Assembly (NCBI GenBank): GCA_018105865.1
Contig: CM030845.1
Location: 16,604,776-16,668,775 of the forward strand
DNA: 64,000 nucleotides
Direction of reading: 5' to 3'
Origin: Metaphire vulgaris
Lineage: Eukaryota > Annelida > Clitellata > Crassiclitellata > Megascolecidae
The position numbers were made by a program, and so were the translations under genes. The notes beneath the pieces are model-generated. The model was not told the origin of the DNA, made no database searches, and saw only the letters and a program-made list of their open reading frames with translations. Each line of letters begins with the position of its first letter. Position 1 is the first letter of the stretch. Shown here piece by piece: positions 37,806 through 49,425 of this stretch.

Positions 37806-38789
37806 AACACATTGACACGACTTTCCGATACTAGATGCTTACACTTTTATACACAACAGTGAATAGAGAAACCAGAGAATTACAGGTGTAACAGTAAGCA
37901 GTGGGTTCTAATCGCCAGTTTCCGCCCACCCCTCCACAATTATAATTATAGATCGCGTACGTGCTACATATACCATCACATGGCGGCGCAACAGCGCATG
38001 ACAATGTTTTAAGAGCCAAGTCAAGTTTCATAGGAAGCCTCAAATTGCAAAGTTCACCACTCACACATTAAGTGCAGACAATTGAATTACAAGATTTGTT
38101 TTAAAAATGAACTTGTTACAAAAATAAATTCAACTCACTTCACAGCGTTTAACGAGAGCAGCAGATCGCGGCCATATATCAGTCCCGCAGTAACATTTAT
38201 TTGAATTACAAAAACTTCTAAAAGTTATGATTAAGTGTTATTCAAAACAAGGATGCACTAATTTAATTTATAATTAATATAAGTGTAATTAATTATAACT
38301 TTATGATAATATTATGCGTTATTTGTTGATTTACACTTGATTAAGCAGCTAAAATAGTGCACCGGAACTATAGTGCGTATTACTACGCCGGTAAGCATTA
38401 AGCGACGACTGGCCGCGGCTGGGCCAGCTTCATTGGCCCACTGTGGGCATAAATCTGTTGGCGGGTCTTCGGCCAATATCGCCATGTGGCCCGCACTTAC
38501 ACGCGTCGGCCCTGCAATGGCCCAACGTTTGGTGTTTATTGGGGAATGGTATGGGATATAGCGTACCTGGGAATGGGATAGAACGTTCTAAATTTTACAG
38601 CCCCGATAAGTAGGCCTAAGTTATGTTGAAGTTCTATTGTATATTTTTAGTAATTTATAAAGTTAAATCGCGACCAATTGGCAAGCAACGTTTCAAAATG
38701 ATTTTGCAATCGGAACGCAATAGTTTTGGCATTTTCCTAGAAATGTGTGCTCTTCGTGTGCTGTACATCGCTAAGTATTCCAATTGTTT

Positions 38790-39363
38790 CATTCAGAGGT
38801 ATTAAACCTGTCCTCGGGGGTCGTGCATACGGACCTCGACGATATTTGACGTTCTTGGAAGAAGTGGCGAGGGTGGGGAGGTTAACACGTTGAGCGTTAA
38901 GGATATCATTTGACGTCCTTAGTTTGGTACTGCAGGACGCTGGGGGCGTCATATGACGTCCTCTGTTCAATGCATCTGAAACCAGGCTGCCAGGGAGGTC
39001 GTATAAAACGGCCGCGCCTGACAAACTGCGACGCAGTCAACGTGTTAAGGGGCAAGCAAGGTTCGACCATACCATACGTATCATATATACGTACAGCATT
39101 GTATTTTTAGTAATAAAATACGTATAATACGCGTACATTGTACGGTAAAAGTTCCGCACGTTAGAAATACGTTCTCTAAAATAAGTGAACAGAAATGCTA
39201 AAATTTATCTGGAATCACATTCTTGTTTTCAGGGCTTTTTTCTAGGAAAAAAGGTTTGTGATTTGATCTCTTCCTTTTTTACTCTTCAACAAAAACGGGT
39301 GTGGGAACGCCGTACCTGTACGTTCCCTTGCAGACGCATTAGTACATATCCATAATTAAATAT
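38790..39363. other. Intergenic DNA, no gene seen
   Basis: An open frame at 38737-39024 on the minus strand has no recognisable motif. ACGT-rich words (GACGTC, TATGACGTCC) occur at about 38880-38970. Confidence 0.5.
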
Positions 39364-39614
39364 GGTTAAAGGTAGTAGCCGCCCCAACTATGACCGCCCC
39401 AGTTATGACCGCCTCGGTTATGACCGCCCCTGTTACTCTATGGGTTTTGACAAAAAGCAGTGTATCGCACCCGTGACCCGTACGGGGTCATATAATCATT
39501 ACCCACACCATAAACCAGACACGAAACACTAACCCTAAACGATACTGACGGCAACCATAGCTGGGGCGGTCATAACCGGGGCGGTCATAGCTGGGGCGGC
39601 TATAATGTGATACC
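39364..39614. mobile_element. Fold-back element with opposed CCGCCCCAACTATGA arrays
   Basis: The ends are GGTTAAAGGTAGTAGCCGCC and, inverted, GGTATCACATTATAGCCGCC, with the perfect 8-bp TSD TTAAATAT (39356-39363 and 39615-39622). Each arm has three to four CCGCCCCAGTTATGA-type units. The centre contains ACTAACCCTAAAC, a telomere-like word. A lone arm of the same family is at 14073-14135. Confidence 0.85.
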
Positions 39615-40285
39615 TTAAATATATAAAGTCTGGCAAGAAAGTGTAGGAACGCCGTTCCCGTGCGTTACCACTGAAAAAGGCCCTGCTTATTTTTCTACAG
39701 TATCAAGTTTAAATCTAGCACGTCTGCGATTAACAATAATAATTAGAGACAATGAGTGGCGGGGTTCCAAATGGAGTTAACTGCCGCGGCCCCGCGGGCC
39801 GATAGTTAGGCCAGCGTTCAAAACATCGCTCTACAGTTTCTATGTTTGTGGAACGTTATCTCATAAATTTGAATAACAGATGGAAATTCGGTGGGCCTAT
39901 TTTCATGGTGGGCCGGGGGCTGCAGCCCCCGCCTTAATATGGAACTATGGAACTATGATTTTTTCATTTTTTCGCAAAATGGATGAATATCACTGCAATG
40001 GCTCTAATTCTATTTGGATTTGGTGGGCCATCGGCTGATGCCCTGAGCATTATGATAGTGGCGCCATAGAAGTTTATTGATTTGATTGATTGCAATTCAC
40101 GGTAGGCCTATTTTGAAAAATTCATGGTTTCACGCACGGCTAAAATGTTAGGGGATTACTAGCGGTTTAATTTAGGCGTGACGTTCCGTGAAGCCTTAGC
40201 AACAGATAGTGAATCGACAAAATCCGAAAAAGAAGGAATTCTCGCTTATTTAACGCATTTTCTCGTGATTTTCTGCACTTTGGAT

Positions 40286-43200
40286 ATGGAGTGCCTTATA
40301 GGAATCCGCGGAAAGGACTTCGTGCTGCTGGCGAGCGATTCAGTCGCCGGGCGAAGCGTAGTCGCCATGAAAAAAGGCAAAAGACACGACACGGGCCTTA
40401 TTCCCTTAATAATTTAAAAACATAATTTAATTAATGATAAATGTTTAAATCCTCAATTTATGTGAATTTATGTTTGCATTGTTTTCAGGCAATGAAGTGA
40501 TTGTAGTAGAATATTACAGGATTCTGGCGACAGGGCATTCAGTTTTTATGCTTATCGTATATTATAATGTTGCTAACTAACGAGCTTCTGTGGCGCCATT
40601 TTAATAATGCACCTGATTAGAATTTTAGAATGCTAAAGAGTTGAGAATGACATTGAATTTTAATATATTTGTAACCAGAGCCAGATTTAGTTGTGATGAC
40701 AGCGTGCGTGTGATTGCATTGGATATCTTTGTTCATTGTTCTAGATCATGACAAGATGTTTCAGTTGAGTAGTAAGCTTCTGATGGCCGTAAGTGGCGAG
40801 GGCGGCGACACAGTCCAGTTTGCGGAGTACATTGCCAAGAACATTCAACTCTATCGCATGCGAAACGGTCACTTTGTCTTTCAGTCATATATTTTATACG
40901 CAGTGTCTAGAATGCGGGCAGCCCGTAGCCAACGGCCGATGACTAAAGTGCGGGCTGCCCGTTTCCAATGGCCAATGACGCGAATGCGGGCAGCCCGTAG
41001 CCAACGGCCGATGTCTAGAATGCGGGCTGCCCGTTTCCAATGGCCGATGACTAGAATGCGGGCAGCCCGTAGCCAACGTAGTACCGTATTCCGGACATCT
41101 ATCGCATCAGGCATCTACTTCCTAAGCGTGTCCTTAGGCAACTAGCTAATGCATGCGAGCTGCCCGTATCCAATGGCCGATGACTAGAATGCGGGTTGCC
41201 CGTACCAAATGGCCACTGAATAGAATGCGGGCATGCCGTATCCAATGGCCGACGGCGACTAGAAGAGTACCATATTCCGGACATCTATCGCATCAGGCAT
41301 CTACTTCCTAAGCGTGTCCTTAGGCAACTAGCTAATGCATTATCTAGTCGCCTATATTGTATTTCCCTGTTTTTGGCATCACTAATTGAAATATGAAATT
41401 ATGAAGCAAATCAGAGTAACATGTTAAGTCAAATTCCATTTTGCTTGAAGCACTTTAATATCTAAGCACTACAACATTTTTAAGGTCAAAAAGGCAACGC
41501 CTATTCAACCGGGTAAATTGTATTTTTGTACATAAACGTCCGAAATTTCCAAAATCAGTTCTGCGCTAAGGTTCTCACATGTAGTACATACAAAAAACAG
41601 TAGTTATCTTCAGAAAACATCTGACAATTTCAAGTCAAAAGGTTCCTCAATCTCCACGTTCAAATTAACAAGATTCTTATCATTAACTATGTCCAATAAC
41701 TGATCATTATACTTCAGCCGGGACGGGGCGGGAAGTTAGCAGAATGGTAACAACGTTGGACGATGGAGCAGTAGGTCGTGGGTTCGAGCCCCGCAGGAGC
41801 CCTAAAGATCGACTCGGCCTTTTTCGCGGTGGTAAAATGAGGAGCAGTGGTATAAATCTCTGCGATAAGTCAAACAGGCACGCTATGCGATACACTAGCC
41901 CCGTATCCGTGGCATTGCACGCCTGGCTGAGGGCTATAGAAACGGAGATCAGCGCCGCCTTATGAGCCCGCGAGGCTCGGGGAAGGACTTTGACTTTTTT
42001 TGATACTTCAGCCGTTGGCTACGGGCTGCCCGCATTTTAGTCATCGGCCGTTGGCTACGGGCTGCCCGCATTCTAGTCATCGGCCATTGGAAACGGGCAG
42101 CCCGCATTCGCGTCATTGGCCATTGGAAACGGGCAGCCCGCATTTTAGTCATCGGCCGTTGGCTACGGGCTGCCCGCATTCTAGACACTGCCTATTTTAT
42201 AATGTCATTTAAATTGTCTTTTGCCTTTATCTGGAAAAGGCTATTGAAAATCTAAAATATTTTTTATTTTCGCTATTGAGAGCCAGGGGCGGGAAACTAG
42301 CAGAGTGGTAACAACGTTGGACGATAGAGCAGGAGGTCACAGTTTCTACATCTGCAGGAGCACTAACATTGACTCAGCTTTACCTGATAGAGGGAGGTGA
42401 TAAAATGAGGAGCAGTGGTAAGAGGCTGCAATAAGTCAAACAGGTATGCTATGTGACGCACTGGCAGTGGCGTCGCTAGGGTTGGTGTCACCCAGTGCGG
42501 TAAAATCGTGGTGTCACCCATTTAGACTTGGGACCTCTTCTAAATCTTCCTTATTTTCTTAGTTTTCCTTCTCAAATACCGTGACAAGGAAAAAAGGTCA
42601 TCCTTGTTTGGTGTCACCCCCTAGATGGTGTCACCCGGTGCGGTCCGCACCCCTCTCTCGACGCCACTGCGCACTGGACCCATATCCGTGGTATTGCACA
42701 CCTGGCTGAGGGTTATAGCAATGGAGAACAGCGCCGCCCTATGAGCCCGTGAGGCTCGGGAAGGACTTGGACTTTTGACTTTTTATTGACAGCCAAAAAA
42801 ATGATGATTGTGGCAGTGATGTGTCTGTCTCCGATCACCCTGTATTTTGGAATCCAAACAGGTTTTTGTGCCCAAAAATTGCTACCCCACATATCAGTAT
42901 AGACAGTTTAATGAAATGTTAAAGCTGTTTGCATATTGGTTAATTGGCTTCTTGATTTTATAGGTTATGACTTGTCTACCAAAGCAGCTGCGAGTTTCAC
43001 GCGGCGTAACTTGGCTGACTATCTGCGTAGCAGCGTAAGTTTTACGTTGAGCTCAAACCTAAATTACGAGTGGCTTTGAATGAGAAATGCTTTCAACGTT
43101 TATTCTGCCGATGTCTATGAGCTGCTGCTTAAAATGAAAATTCTATGATCAGTGCCATAGCTAGGGTATTTGGCGCCCGGGGCGAGGTTTCGATTTTGCG

Positions 43201-44099
43201 CACCTAAATTCCTGTGATGACCTTTTTTTCTACTCATCAAAGTATTCAGGAGCAACATGCAGCACATAAATTTTTTGCCTCTAACTGCCTAAATTCGGTG
43301 ATGACCTTTTCTTACCTATCTCGATTTTCACCTCGGAGGAATATGGTCAAAACAAATTTTTATTAGTATGGGGAATGCGCCTGGGGCGACTTGCCCCATG
43401 TCCCCCTAGCTACAGCTCTGCCTATGATTTTAATTTGATAAATAAAATGCAAATCAATTGACAAGAAAAGCCGTTCATTGCTTATTGTAGAGGTGACACT
43501 TTTGGATCTGTTCCCTTGGCAAAGTCTTTCTCTGGATCAAGGCCTATACAGCTGTGGCTGTGGTTCAGTGTCCTCCTCCTTCTTCTCTTCTTCCCAAACT
43601 AATGATTCTGTGACTCAGATTCCTATTGCAGTGTTAGATAGAATAGGATAATAGGCATGAGGGAGGGGGGACACATTGAACGTCATAATGGGTAAGGCTG
43701 CTTTCTAGATAGATTCTTGTTTTTTCTGTTAAGAAATTCTTCTTTTCTTAAGTTAAATTTCTCACAGGAATTTATGCATTTTTCCCTTTTTTCTTTCAGA
43801 CGCCGTATATGGTGAATCTTTTGATTGGTGGCCATGACGACAACGATGGTGCCGACCTCTATTACATGGACTATTTGGGTTCCATGGTGAACCTGCCCTT
43901 TGCTGTCCACGGCTACGGGTCTTTCTTTACGCTCAGCGTTATGGACCGTTACTACAAAGAGGGTGAGTGCCTTCAAGCCGTCCATTCTTTTATCCTTATG
44001 ATGTTATGTCACATGCAAAGAAACAGACAAATACTCGACCAGATCCTCATCTGCATTAGTTCTTTCCTTCTCTCTCTCTCTCCCTCTCTCCCCCTCTAC

Positions 44100-44147
<48 letters not shown>

Positions 44148-46657
44148 TCCCTCCCTCTCTCATACTTGGACTGTTCTTGGTGCTCGTGCTTTCTCAGTGG
44201 CTGCCCCCAAACTCTGGAACTCATGGTGACCGGAAGATTCGGTACCGGAAGATTCGGGACAGAAGATTCGGGACGGAAAATTCGGTACCGGAAAATTAGG
44301 TACCGGTCATGGAAGATTCGGTACCGGAACATTGGGAGCGGTATCTTCAGGATGGCAAATTCGGTTACATGTGTTAGACACTGGCTCTACATCTCCCACC
44401 CCACCTCCCCTCCCCAATCCCATGCAGGGTCCCTCTGGCTTTGGGTGTTGTCTATGCTTATGTATATGCCCATATATATATATTTAGGTATTCAAGTAGA
44501 ATTTGGGTAGGTATACTATTGATAATTATATTCATTTTACTGATTTATACAGTTTAGGGTTAGGGTTAGAATTAGGGTTATGGCTACTGATTTGTATGCC
44601 GAACATGTACCGATTTATCCGGTACCGAATCATCCAGTACCGAATTATCCGGTACTGAATCTTCCACAAGTAAAATTTTGGTGCCGAATTCTCCGGTACC
44701 GAATGTTCCGGTACCGAATGTTCCGGGAACCGGAACTCATTGCCTCAGCCTCATATGCACTCTGCAAATTCACTACCAAGTTTAGAACAAAACTAAGAAT
44801 CCGTCTTTTCCACCTGGTTTATCCACCACAGACCTGCTCAGCCCGATATCCTGGATTTGACTTGGATTTTGACTGTGAATTGGTGTGTCATCCTCTGATG
44901 CTTCTATGCATTTTGAGGTGGTGCTATAGAAGTTTAAAATTAGATTAGATTAATAGTCTGTGAGGTGAGGTCAGTTTCAAGTGGTGCTTTCTATTCATTA
45001 TTTGTTTTTGGAAATGCCTGATCATGTGATGTAATGCTTTGACTGAATGTGACATATGCACCATAGAAACTTGCAACTGGGATACATTCTATGTATATGA
45101 GAGAGTAATGTTTTCACAATTTACATGACCTTATTTATTTGGAATTAAGTTTTATACTGAAAACAAATCTAGACGCATTTCATCCAATCAATATTTTGTA
45201 GTTTAACTTGATAAATTTATGTGAAAAATTTGTGATATTTTGTGAACATCTGATTTTCTGCGATGTGGATGACATTTTCAAGGAATTGTCCGTTGGTTAT
45301 GTTCTTCATTTTATTAAACTATAGTTCAGGGAAATAACAATTGATGTTCCATCACCCACCCCTCTGACCTTAAATCATAATGAGGTCGGGAGGTGAACTC
45401 TGGATAGCGGAAAGTAGCTAAGCGATGCATGGATGAGTTAAGTCTTGGTTATCATTGTAGAGAGGCTAATAGCTAAAATTTTGATATATTGTTTGACATT
45501 TTGTTGAATATAAGAGGCAGAATTTATAACTAAGAGGGTTCAGAAATGACACTGTTAAATTATGTTTGCAGTAACTTCAATTTGTTCATTTTGTAGACAT
45601 GACCAAGGAACAGACTTTGGCGCTTCTCCAGCGCTGCGTTGACGAGGTTAATGGCACTGCTTCGCTTTTTTACTTACTTACTTTTTATGAGAAAAATATT
45701 GTAAATGTTGTCGTCTTGTTTGTTGCTATGTAGAATCTATGCAAAATATTGAATTCTTCATTCTTGACATCTTATCTCTGTGACCAGATTTGGAATTATC
45801 ACAGAATTTGTGATATTGAGAGTGGATCGGATGGTTTGTGATGGTAGAATATGTTTTGAAACATATTCAGGCGTTTTGCTGGGTAATTGTGGTTTGGCTA
45901 AGTGTACATCTGGGTTAAGAAGGGTCCTGCGCTGCACTTGAAGCGCACAAGTGAAGATGAAAATTCTCTCAGACTAAACGTTATTCTCTTGAATTTCATC
46001 ACTTTCAATGTAGAAGAGAGATTGAGTTAATTAATTATTTATTGCTTGTGGGGCATACCGAGGGTATTTGGCATCCATGGCGGGGTGGTCAGAAAATTAA
46101 ATTAGTAGATTAACAAAACATGACATTTCCTTGACGTAAGATTAAAACTATAGGAGGAACACTTTTCTTGCTTTAACTGATGCATACTGGTCTATGGTGA
46201 CTGACGTGCCCAAAGTCAGTTTTCTCAGTTTCTTCTCTTTCTATGCTGAGTAGAGACCAAGATCACAGAGTTTTTTGGGTGCCCCGCCCCCTTCACGTGG
46301 TGCCCAGGGCATCTACCTGCCGTACTCTAGTTATGCCACCGATTGTGTTTGTAGTTGCATCTGTGAGTTAGTTGCCAAAGCTCTGCCCGAGTCCTTTTGT
46401 GTTTGTTAATGCTTTAAGTTTCATTTAATTTTCTTCCATTAGAGAGTTTACTTTTCACGCGGTCCTTTCAGTCCGGATTGTTGTTTCTGTTTCTTCAGAT
46501 CCACGAGAGATTCATCGTCAATTTGAATTCTTTTAAAGTAAAAATCATAGACAAGGACGGCATCCACGTACTAAAGGACATGAGACCAACCACAAAGGCT
46601 CCCGTGGAGGCAGAGGGAACCCAGCAGCAGCAGCAGCAGCTGATGGACACGGCCTAG
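40286..46657 (+). CDS. PSMB2: Proteasome subunit beta type-2 (20S beta4), complete six-exon gene (218 aa)
   Basis: Exons 40286-40376, 40745-40867, 42964-43034, 43800-43962, 45597-45646 and 46499-46657 join in phase (657 nt). The protein begins [20 protein letters not shown], as expected for a beta4 subunit that is made without a propeptide and lacks the catalytic Thr1. It continues [95 protein letters not shown], and ends with [19 protein letters not shown]. The product is a structural subunit of the beta ring of the 20S core particle. It is about 17 residues longer than the human protein (about 201 aa), owing to a C-terminal tail with a run of Gln. Intron 1 appears to use a GC donor (AAAG|GCAAAA). 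Intron 2 carries a fold-back element and SINEs; intron 4 carries a disrupted LINE. Confidence 0.96.
40899..42192. mobile_element. 1.3-kb fold-back element in PSMB2 intron 2, 9-bp TSD
   Basis: The ends CGCAGTGTCTAGAATGCGGG and inverted GGCAGTGTCTAGAATGCGGG are flanked by the identical 9-mer TATTTTATA (40890-40898 and 42193-42201). The arms (40903-41080 and 42005-42187) are opposed arrays of a roughly 34-bp unit containing GCGGGCAGCCCGTAGCCAAC and GGCCGATGACTAGAATG. A further degenerate array and a 70-bp duplicated block (ATTCCGGACATCTATCGCAT at 41089 and 41273) lie inside. A SINE is inserted at 41721-42002. Confidence 0.85.
41721..42002 (+). mobile_element. tRNA-derived SINE (family S1) nested in the fold-back element
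   Basis: The head GGGCGGGAAGTTAGCAGAAT has an A-box-like TAGCAGAATGG, and the B-box is GGTTCGAGCCC. The 3' body ends GAAGGACTTTGACTTTTTT. The 12-bp flanks ATACTTCAGCCG (41709-41720 and 42003-42014) are a LINE-type TSD. The SINE is therefore younger than the fold-back element. Confidence 0.88.
42286..42784 (+). mobile_element. tRNA-derived SINE (family S1), interrupted by a miniature element
   Basis: The head GGGCGGGAAACTAGCAGAGT and tail GGACTTTTGACTTTT match the copy at 41721. The flanks ATTGAGAGCCA and ATTGACAGCCA match at 10 of 11. The B-box is decayed (GGTCACAGTTTC). The element at 42465-42669 is inserted in it. Confidence 0.85.
42465..42669. mobile_element. hAT-type miniature element nested in the SINE
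   Basis: The ends CAGTGGCGTCG and CGACGCCACTG are inverted with the perfect 8-bp TSD CGCACTGG (42457-42464 and 42670-42677). It contains TGGTGTCACCC repeats in direct orientation and a GACAAGGAAAAAAGGTCATC motif (42582-42601). Confidence 0.92.
44068..44160. repeat. (CT)n microsatellite in PSMB2 intron 4
   Basis: About 90 bp of CT with C and A interruptions, directly upstream of a LINE fragment. Confidence 0.9.
44160..44955 (+). pseudogene. LINE 3' end in PSMB2 intron 4, split by a fold-back element
   Basis: Before the insertion, frame reading gives [19 protein letters not shown]; after it, [18 protein letters not shown] sequence and a tail ending GGTGCTATAGAAGTTTAAAA. This is the W-N-S-L-P region of an L2/CR1-like ORF2. 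It is broken by the insertion and by frameshifts. Confidence 0.78.
44225..44731. mobile_element. Fold-back element with opposed GGTACCGGAAGATTC arrays and 9-bp TSD
   Basis: The identical 9-mer GGAACTCAT flanks it (44216-44224 and 44732-44740). The ends are GGTGACCGGAAGATTCGG and, inverted, GGTTCCCGGAACATTCGG. The arms are arrays of GGTACCGGAAGATTC-like units in opposite orientation (44230-44340 and 44600-44731). Between them is a unique segment and GTTTAGGGTTAGGGTTAG. Confidence 0.88.
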
Positions 46658-47649
46658 TTCTTCGCTCAGAATGACTGACTTTTGGTGGTGTTATCTGCAT
46701 TTGCCATATTTGGTAGCATCGTGAACATTCAATTGTTCCATTTCAATGTGTCTTCGATTAACTGTAGACACAAAGTTGCCGTTGTTAATAGAACCTCTTT
46801 GTTTCTGTTGACTCTGAGATGACGCGAAGTTCAAACAGAAACTGTGCTTTTCTTTTCTTCGCGTTCTCTCGTTCAAGTGTTTCAAGTTTTACGGGCAGAA
46901 TGGCCGCGTGGTGTGTTCTTAACAGAGACGTCTTTCCAAATGTCCAAAGCTTTGTGTCCAGCGGCTGGCAATGGATTTATAAACAAGGTTTGACTAAACT
47001 CGTATCTGTTTTGAGGGCATCTAAGTCCCGATACGTATCTGATTTGCCCGTAAAACGGCCAAACTGATTGTTTCCATCGATAGGGACATGTAACGTCACA
47101 GGTCACCGGACTTTCCATCATTTCTGGTCAACTGTCATTTTATTTTTAGCAACTGTAACTGACCATTAATTCTGGTTGGGATGGGAAAGAAAATACACCT
47201 GTAGCGTTACCAGCACAACTGATACTCATAAGTTATCCATTGTTGTAAACTTGGATGAAAGAGTGAGGGCCCAACCCCTGTACCTTCCCCTTCCCTATAG
47301 TAGCCTCTAAAAAGGCATGTCAGCGCCCCTGATGTGGCCTGGGCAGTTGATTGTGGGACTTGATGACTTTCTGGTTTTTTTTAAACAAAAACTGAAGATG
47401 TGCTTATCCTCATTTCTCACTCAAAGCCTTTTTTGTTAGGCATTTCATCATTGATACTCTGAGATTACAGCACAGAATTTTAATTTACTGGTACACTTGA
47501 TAATAACAATAGGTTAAGACTTAGTCAAATTTCTTAAAATTTATTTGTTCTTTTATCCGTCTTAATACTTACACAGAAAGTACAATTCAAAAGATAGTGG
47601 AAATTAAAAATCATTTTTTACATTTACGTACTGGATATAACATTCTTAT

Positions 47650-47655
47650 AATAAA
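47650..47655 (+). terminator. Possible PSMB2 polyadenylation signal AATAAA
   Basis: AATAAA lies about 1 kb after the PSMB2 stop. A closer non-canonical signal cannot be excluded. Confidence 0.3.
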
Positions 47656-48328
47656 GTTTTGCTGGACACTACTGTTATAAGGGCTGTTTGCTCTTTGCGA
47701 CTGCCTACCTAGGCTACCTTGACCACCAAGAACTACGGATAACGGACTATGGATTTCACCCAGATTGAGCGCTCGTGAACAGGCTGGTGCACTGCGCCAA
47801 GCTTTCGGTCAACGCTATAGAAATCTCGTCATGCTTTGCCGTGGTGACAGCGTGGTCCTATAGGAGCGAAGGATAAACGCAGCTGAAGGGAAAATGACAA
47901 GGTCCTCTTCTTCTTCTCATTCTCATCAGAGATCGTTTTATCGCTTCTTTCGATCGCCCGTTAACAATGGCACAGGAGGCAACCTCCTCTGTTGCCGTTC
48001 ATAGGCACGAGGACGGAGGAGGAGGAGGAGGAGGCGGGGGCAGGAGACGTCGTCTGGTCGGAATCAGTTAAGAGTCGGCGCCGAGCAGGGAGCGGCCACG
48101 CCGGGGCCCTCGGCCGGCGTCCCATCGGCGCTGGGTCCCGCGGCGCCGACCGGCAAACAGACTGGCTCCTTCTTCTTCGAAGCCCCTTCGCTGTACTATG
48201 CTGAGTATGCTGTATTAAGGGGCGACAAATGAGATCAACTGGCTTAAGAGTGGTTTATTGCCATTGTGTATTGTGGTTGTTTTATTATGATCAGACGGAG
48301 TATACGTTGTGCCTTGCGATGTCTACAG

Positions 48329-48443
<115 letters not shown>

Positions 48444-48718
48444 CTTTGAATTTCAGACTATATTTGTTTAAGTCGGAATCCTTTTGTTATAAATTTTTTC
48501 GCTGTCACACCTGGACAGGTGGCCAATCGGACGATAGGTGTGCTCTTCTGTTAGGCCTTTGAGTTTAGGCCAAACACCGAACAATGCAAACTTAATCAGT
48601 CTACAGGGTCACGAAGCAATAACAGAGAATTTTCTGCCGATCAAAGAAACTGCGGAAAAATCAAAATCGAAGACATGCAATCGGCGGAATCCATATTTGG
48701 CAACATAGGGCCTATATA

Positions 48719-48875
48719 CAGTGTTAGAGTTGCCGGGGGTGGGGGGAGTTGAACCCCCCCCAGCTAACTTTGCAACCCTCCCAAAAATCGCATCGGGTAC
48801 ATGCAGCTTCTATCATTCATTGAATTTCAGTCCTCAACCCCCCCCCCCAGCTCAAATTTCACAACTCCAACACTG
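48719..48875. mobile_element. Miniature element with CAGTGTTAGAGTTG ends
   Basis: The ends CAGTGTTAGAGTTG and CAACTCCAACACTG are inverted around C/G-rich sequence. The flanks (CCTATATA, CATATACG) agree only partly, so the TSD is unproven. Confidence 0.7.
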
Positions 48876-49425
48876 CATATACGTTTGAATCGGTCGATTG
48901 AAAACAAGGATCAAAATGAAATCATCAGGAAATAATCGATTGAGAGAGAGAGAGAGATCAATATGTCCATTCATTCTTTGCCTCATCCGTGCAATAGCCT
49001 AATGGTAATTATTGGTGCAGTCAAGGTCACGGAATAGGTGCACCATCAAGGCATGTACACGTCCCATTTGGCCAGATTGGGCTTCGGGGCTGGGGGCTGG
49101 CCCGGCTGGGGGACGCCTGGGAGGAAGTGAAGGAGCTCCCTCCGCGGGCGAAGAAGCCGCAGACTCCTTGAGTAATATTAAAGTCAACCCGTTTTCTTGT
49201 TACAATCCTACTGGATACATTTACACGGTGAGACATTAATATGAGCTATATCAAATACCTGTATCTTCAAAACTAGAGCTAATAAAGCATTTTCCTGGTC
49301 ATATTCGTGTTCAGAAACCAAAATACGACAGACGATGTCCTTTTAAAGTCAGAAACATTTTAACTGTTGGCCAAAGTAATTATGAACAAAAGACATTAGC
49401 AATGGCGTCCACTCTGCAGTCTTTG

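Larger units (their letters stand above)
33531..38789. mobile_element. 5.3-kb region between long (about 150 bp) inverted repeats, carrying a DUF4806-like gene
   Basis: AATTGGAATACTT at 33531 begins about 150 bp repeated inverted at about 38640-38787, sharing CACGAAGAGC, TTTCTAGGAAAATGCC, GCGTTCCGATTGCAAAAT and TTGGTCGCGATTTAAC. Weaker similarity (GGCCC-rich) extends further inwards on both sides. No TSD was found, so it may be one long-TIR transposon or two inverted copies of a repeat. Inside are a minus-strand DUF4806-like gene, an 83-bp tandem array, a miniature element and a LINE 3' end. Confidence 0.55.

Noticed and set aside
41721..42002. tRNA gene, because of good A and B boxes
   Set aside because: The cloverleaf is not complete, there are several copies with a common non-tRNA 3' body, and a target duplication is present, so it is a SINE.
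40899..42192. Coding minisatellite (Arg-Met-Arg-Ala-Ala-Arg repeats) in a protein
   Set aside because: It lies in PSMB2 intron 2 and is the arm of a fold-back element with a 9-bp TSD.
43809..44510. 233-codon open frame as one protein
   Set aside because: Only its first 154 bases are PSMB2 exon 4; the rest is intron read-through across a CT tract, a LINE and a fold-back element.
47967..48204. Small gene in the GC-rich stretch (MAQEATSS... or the 70-codon frame)
   Set aside because: Short, driven by GGA triplets, no splice-supported extension and no recognisable motif; it could be a first exon but there is no positive evidence.
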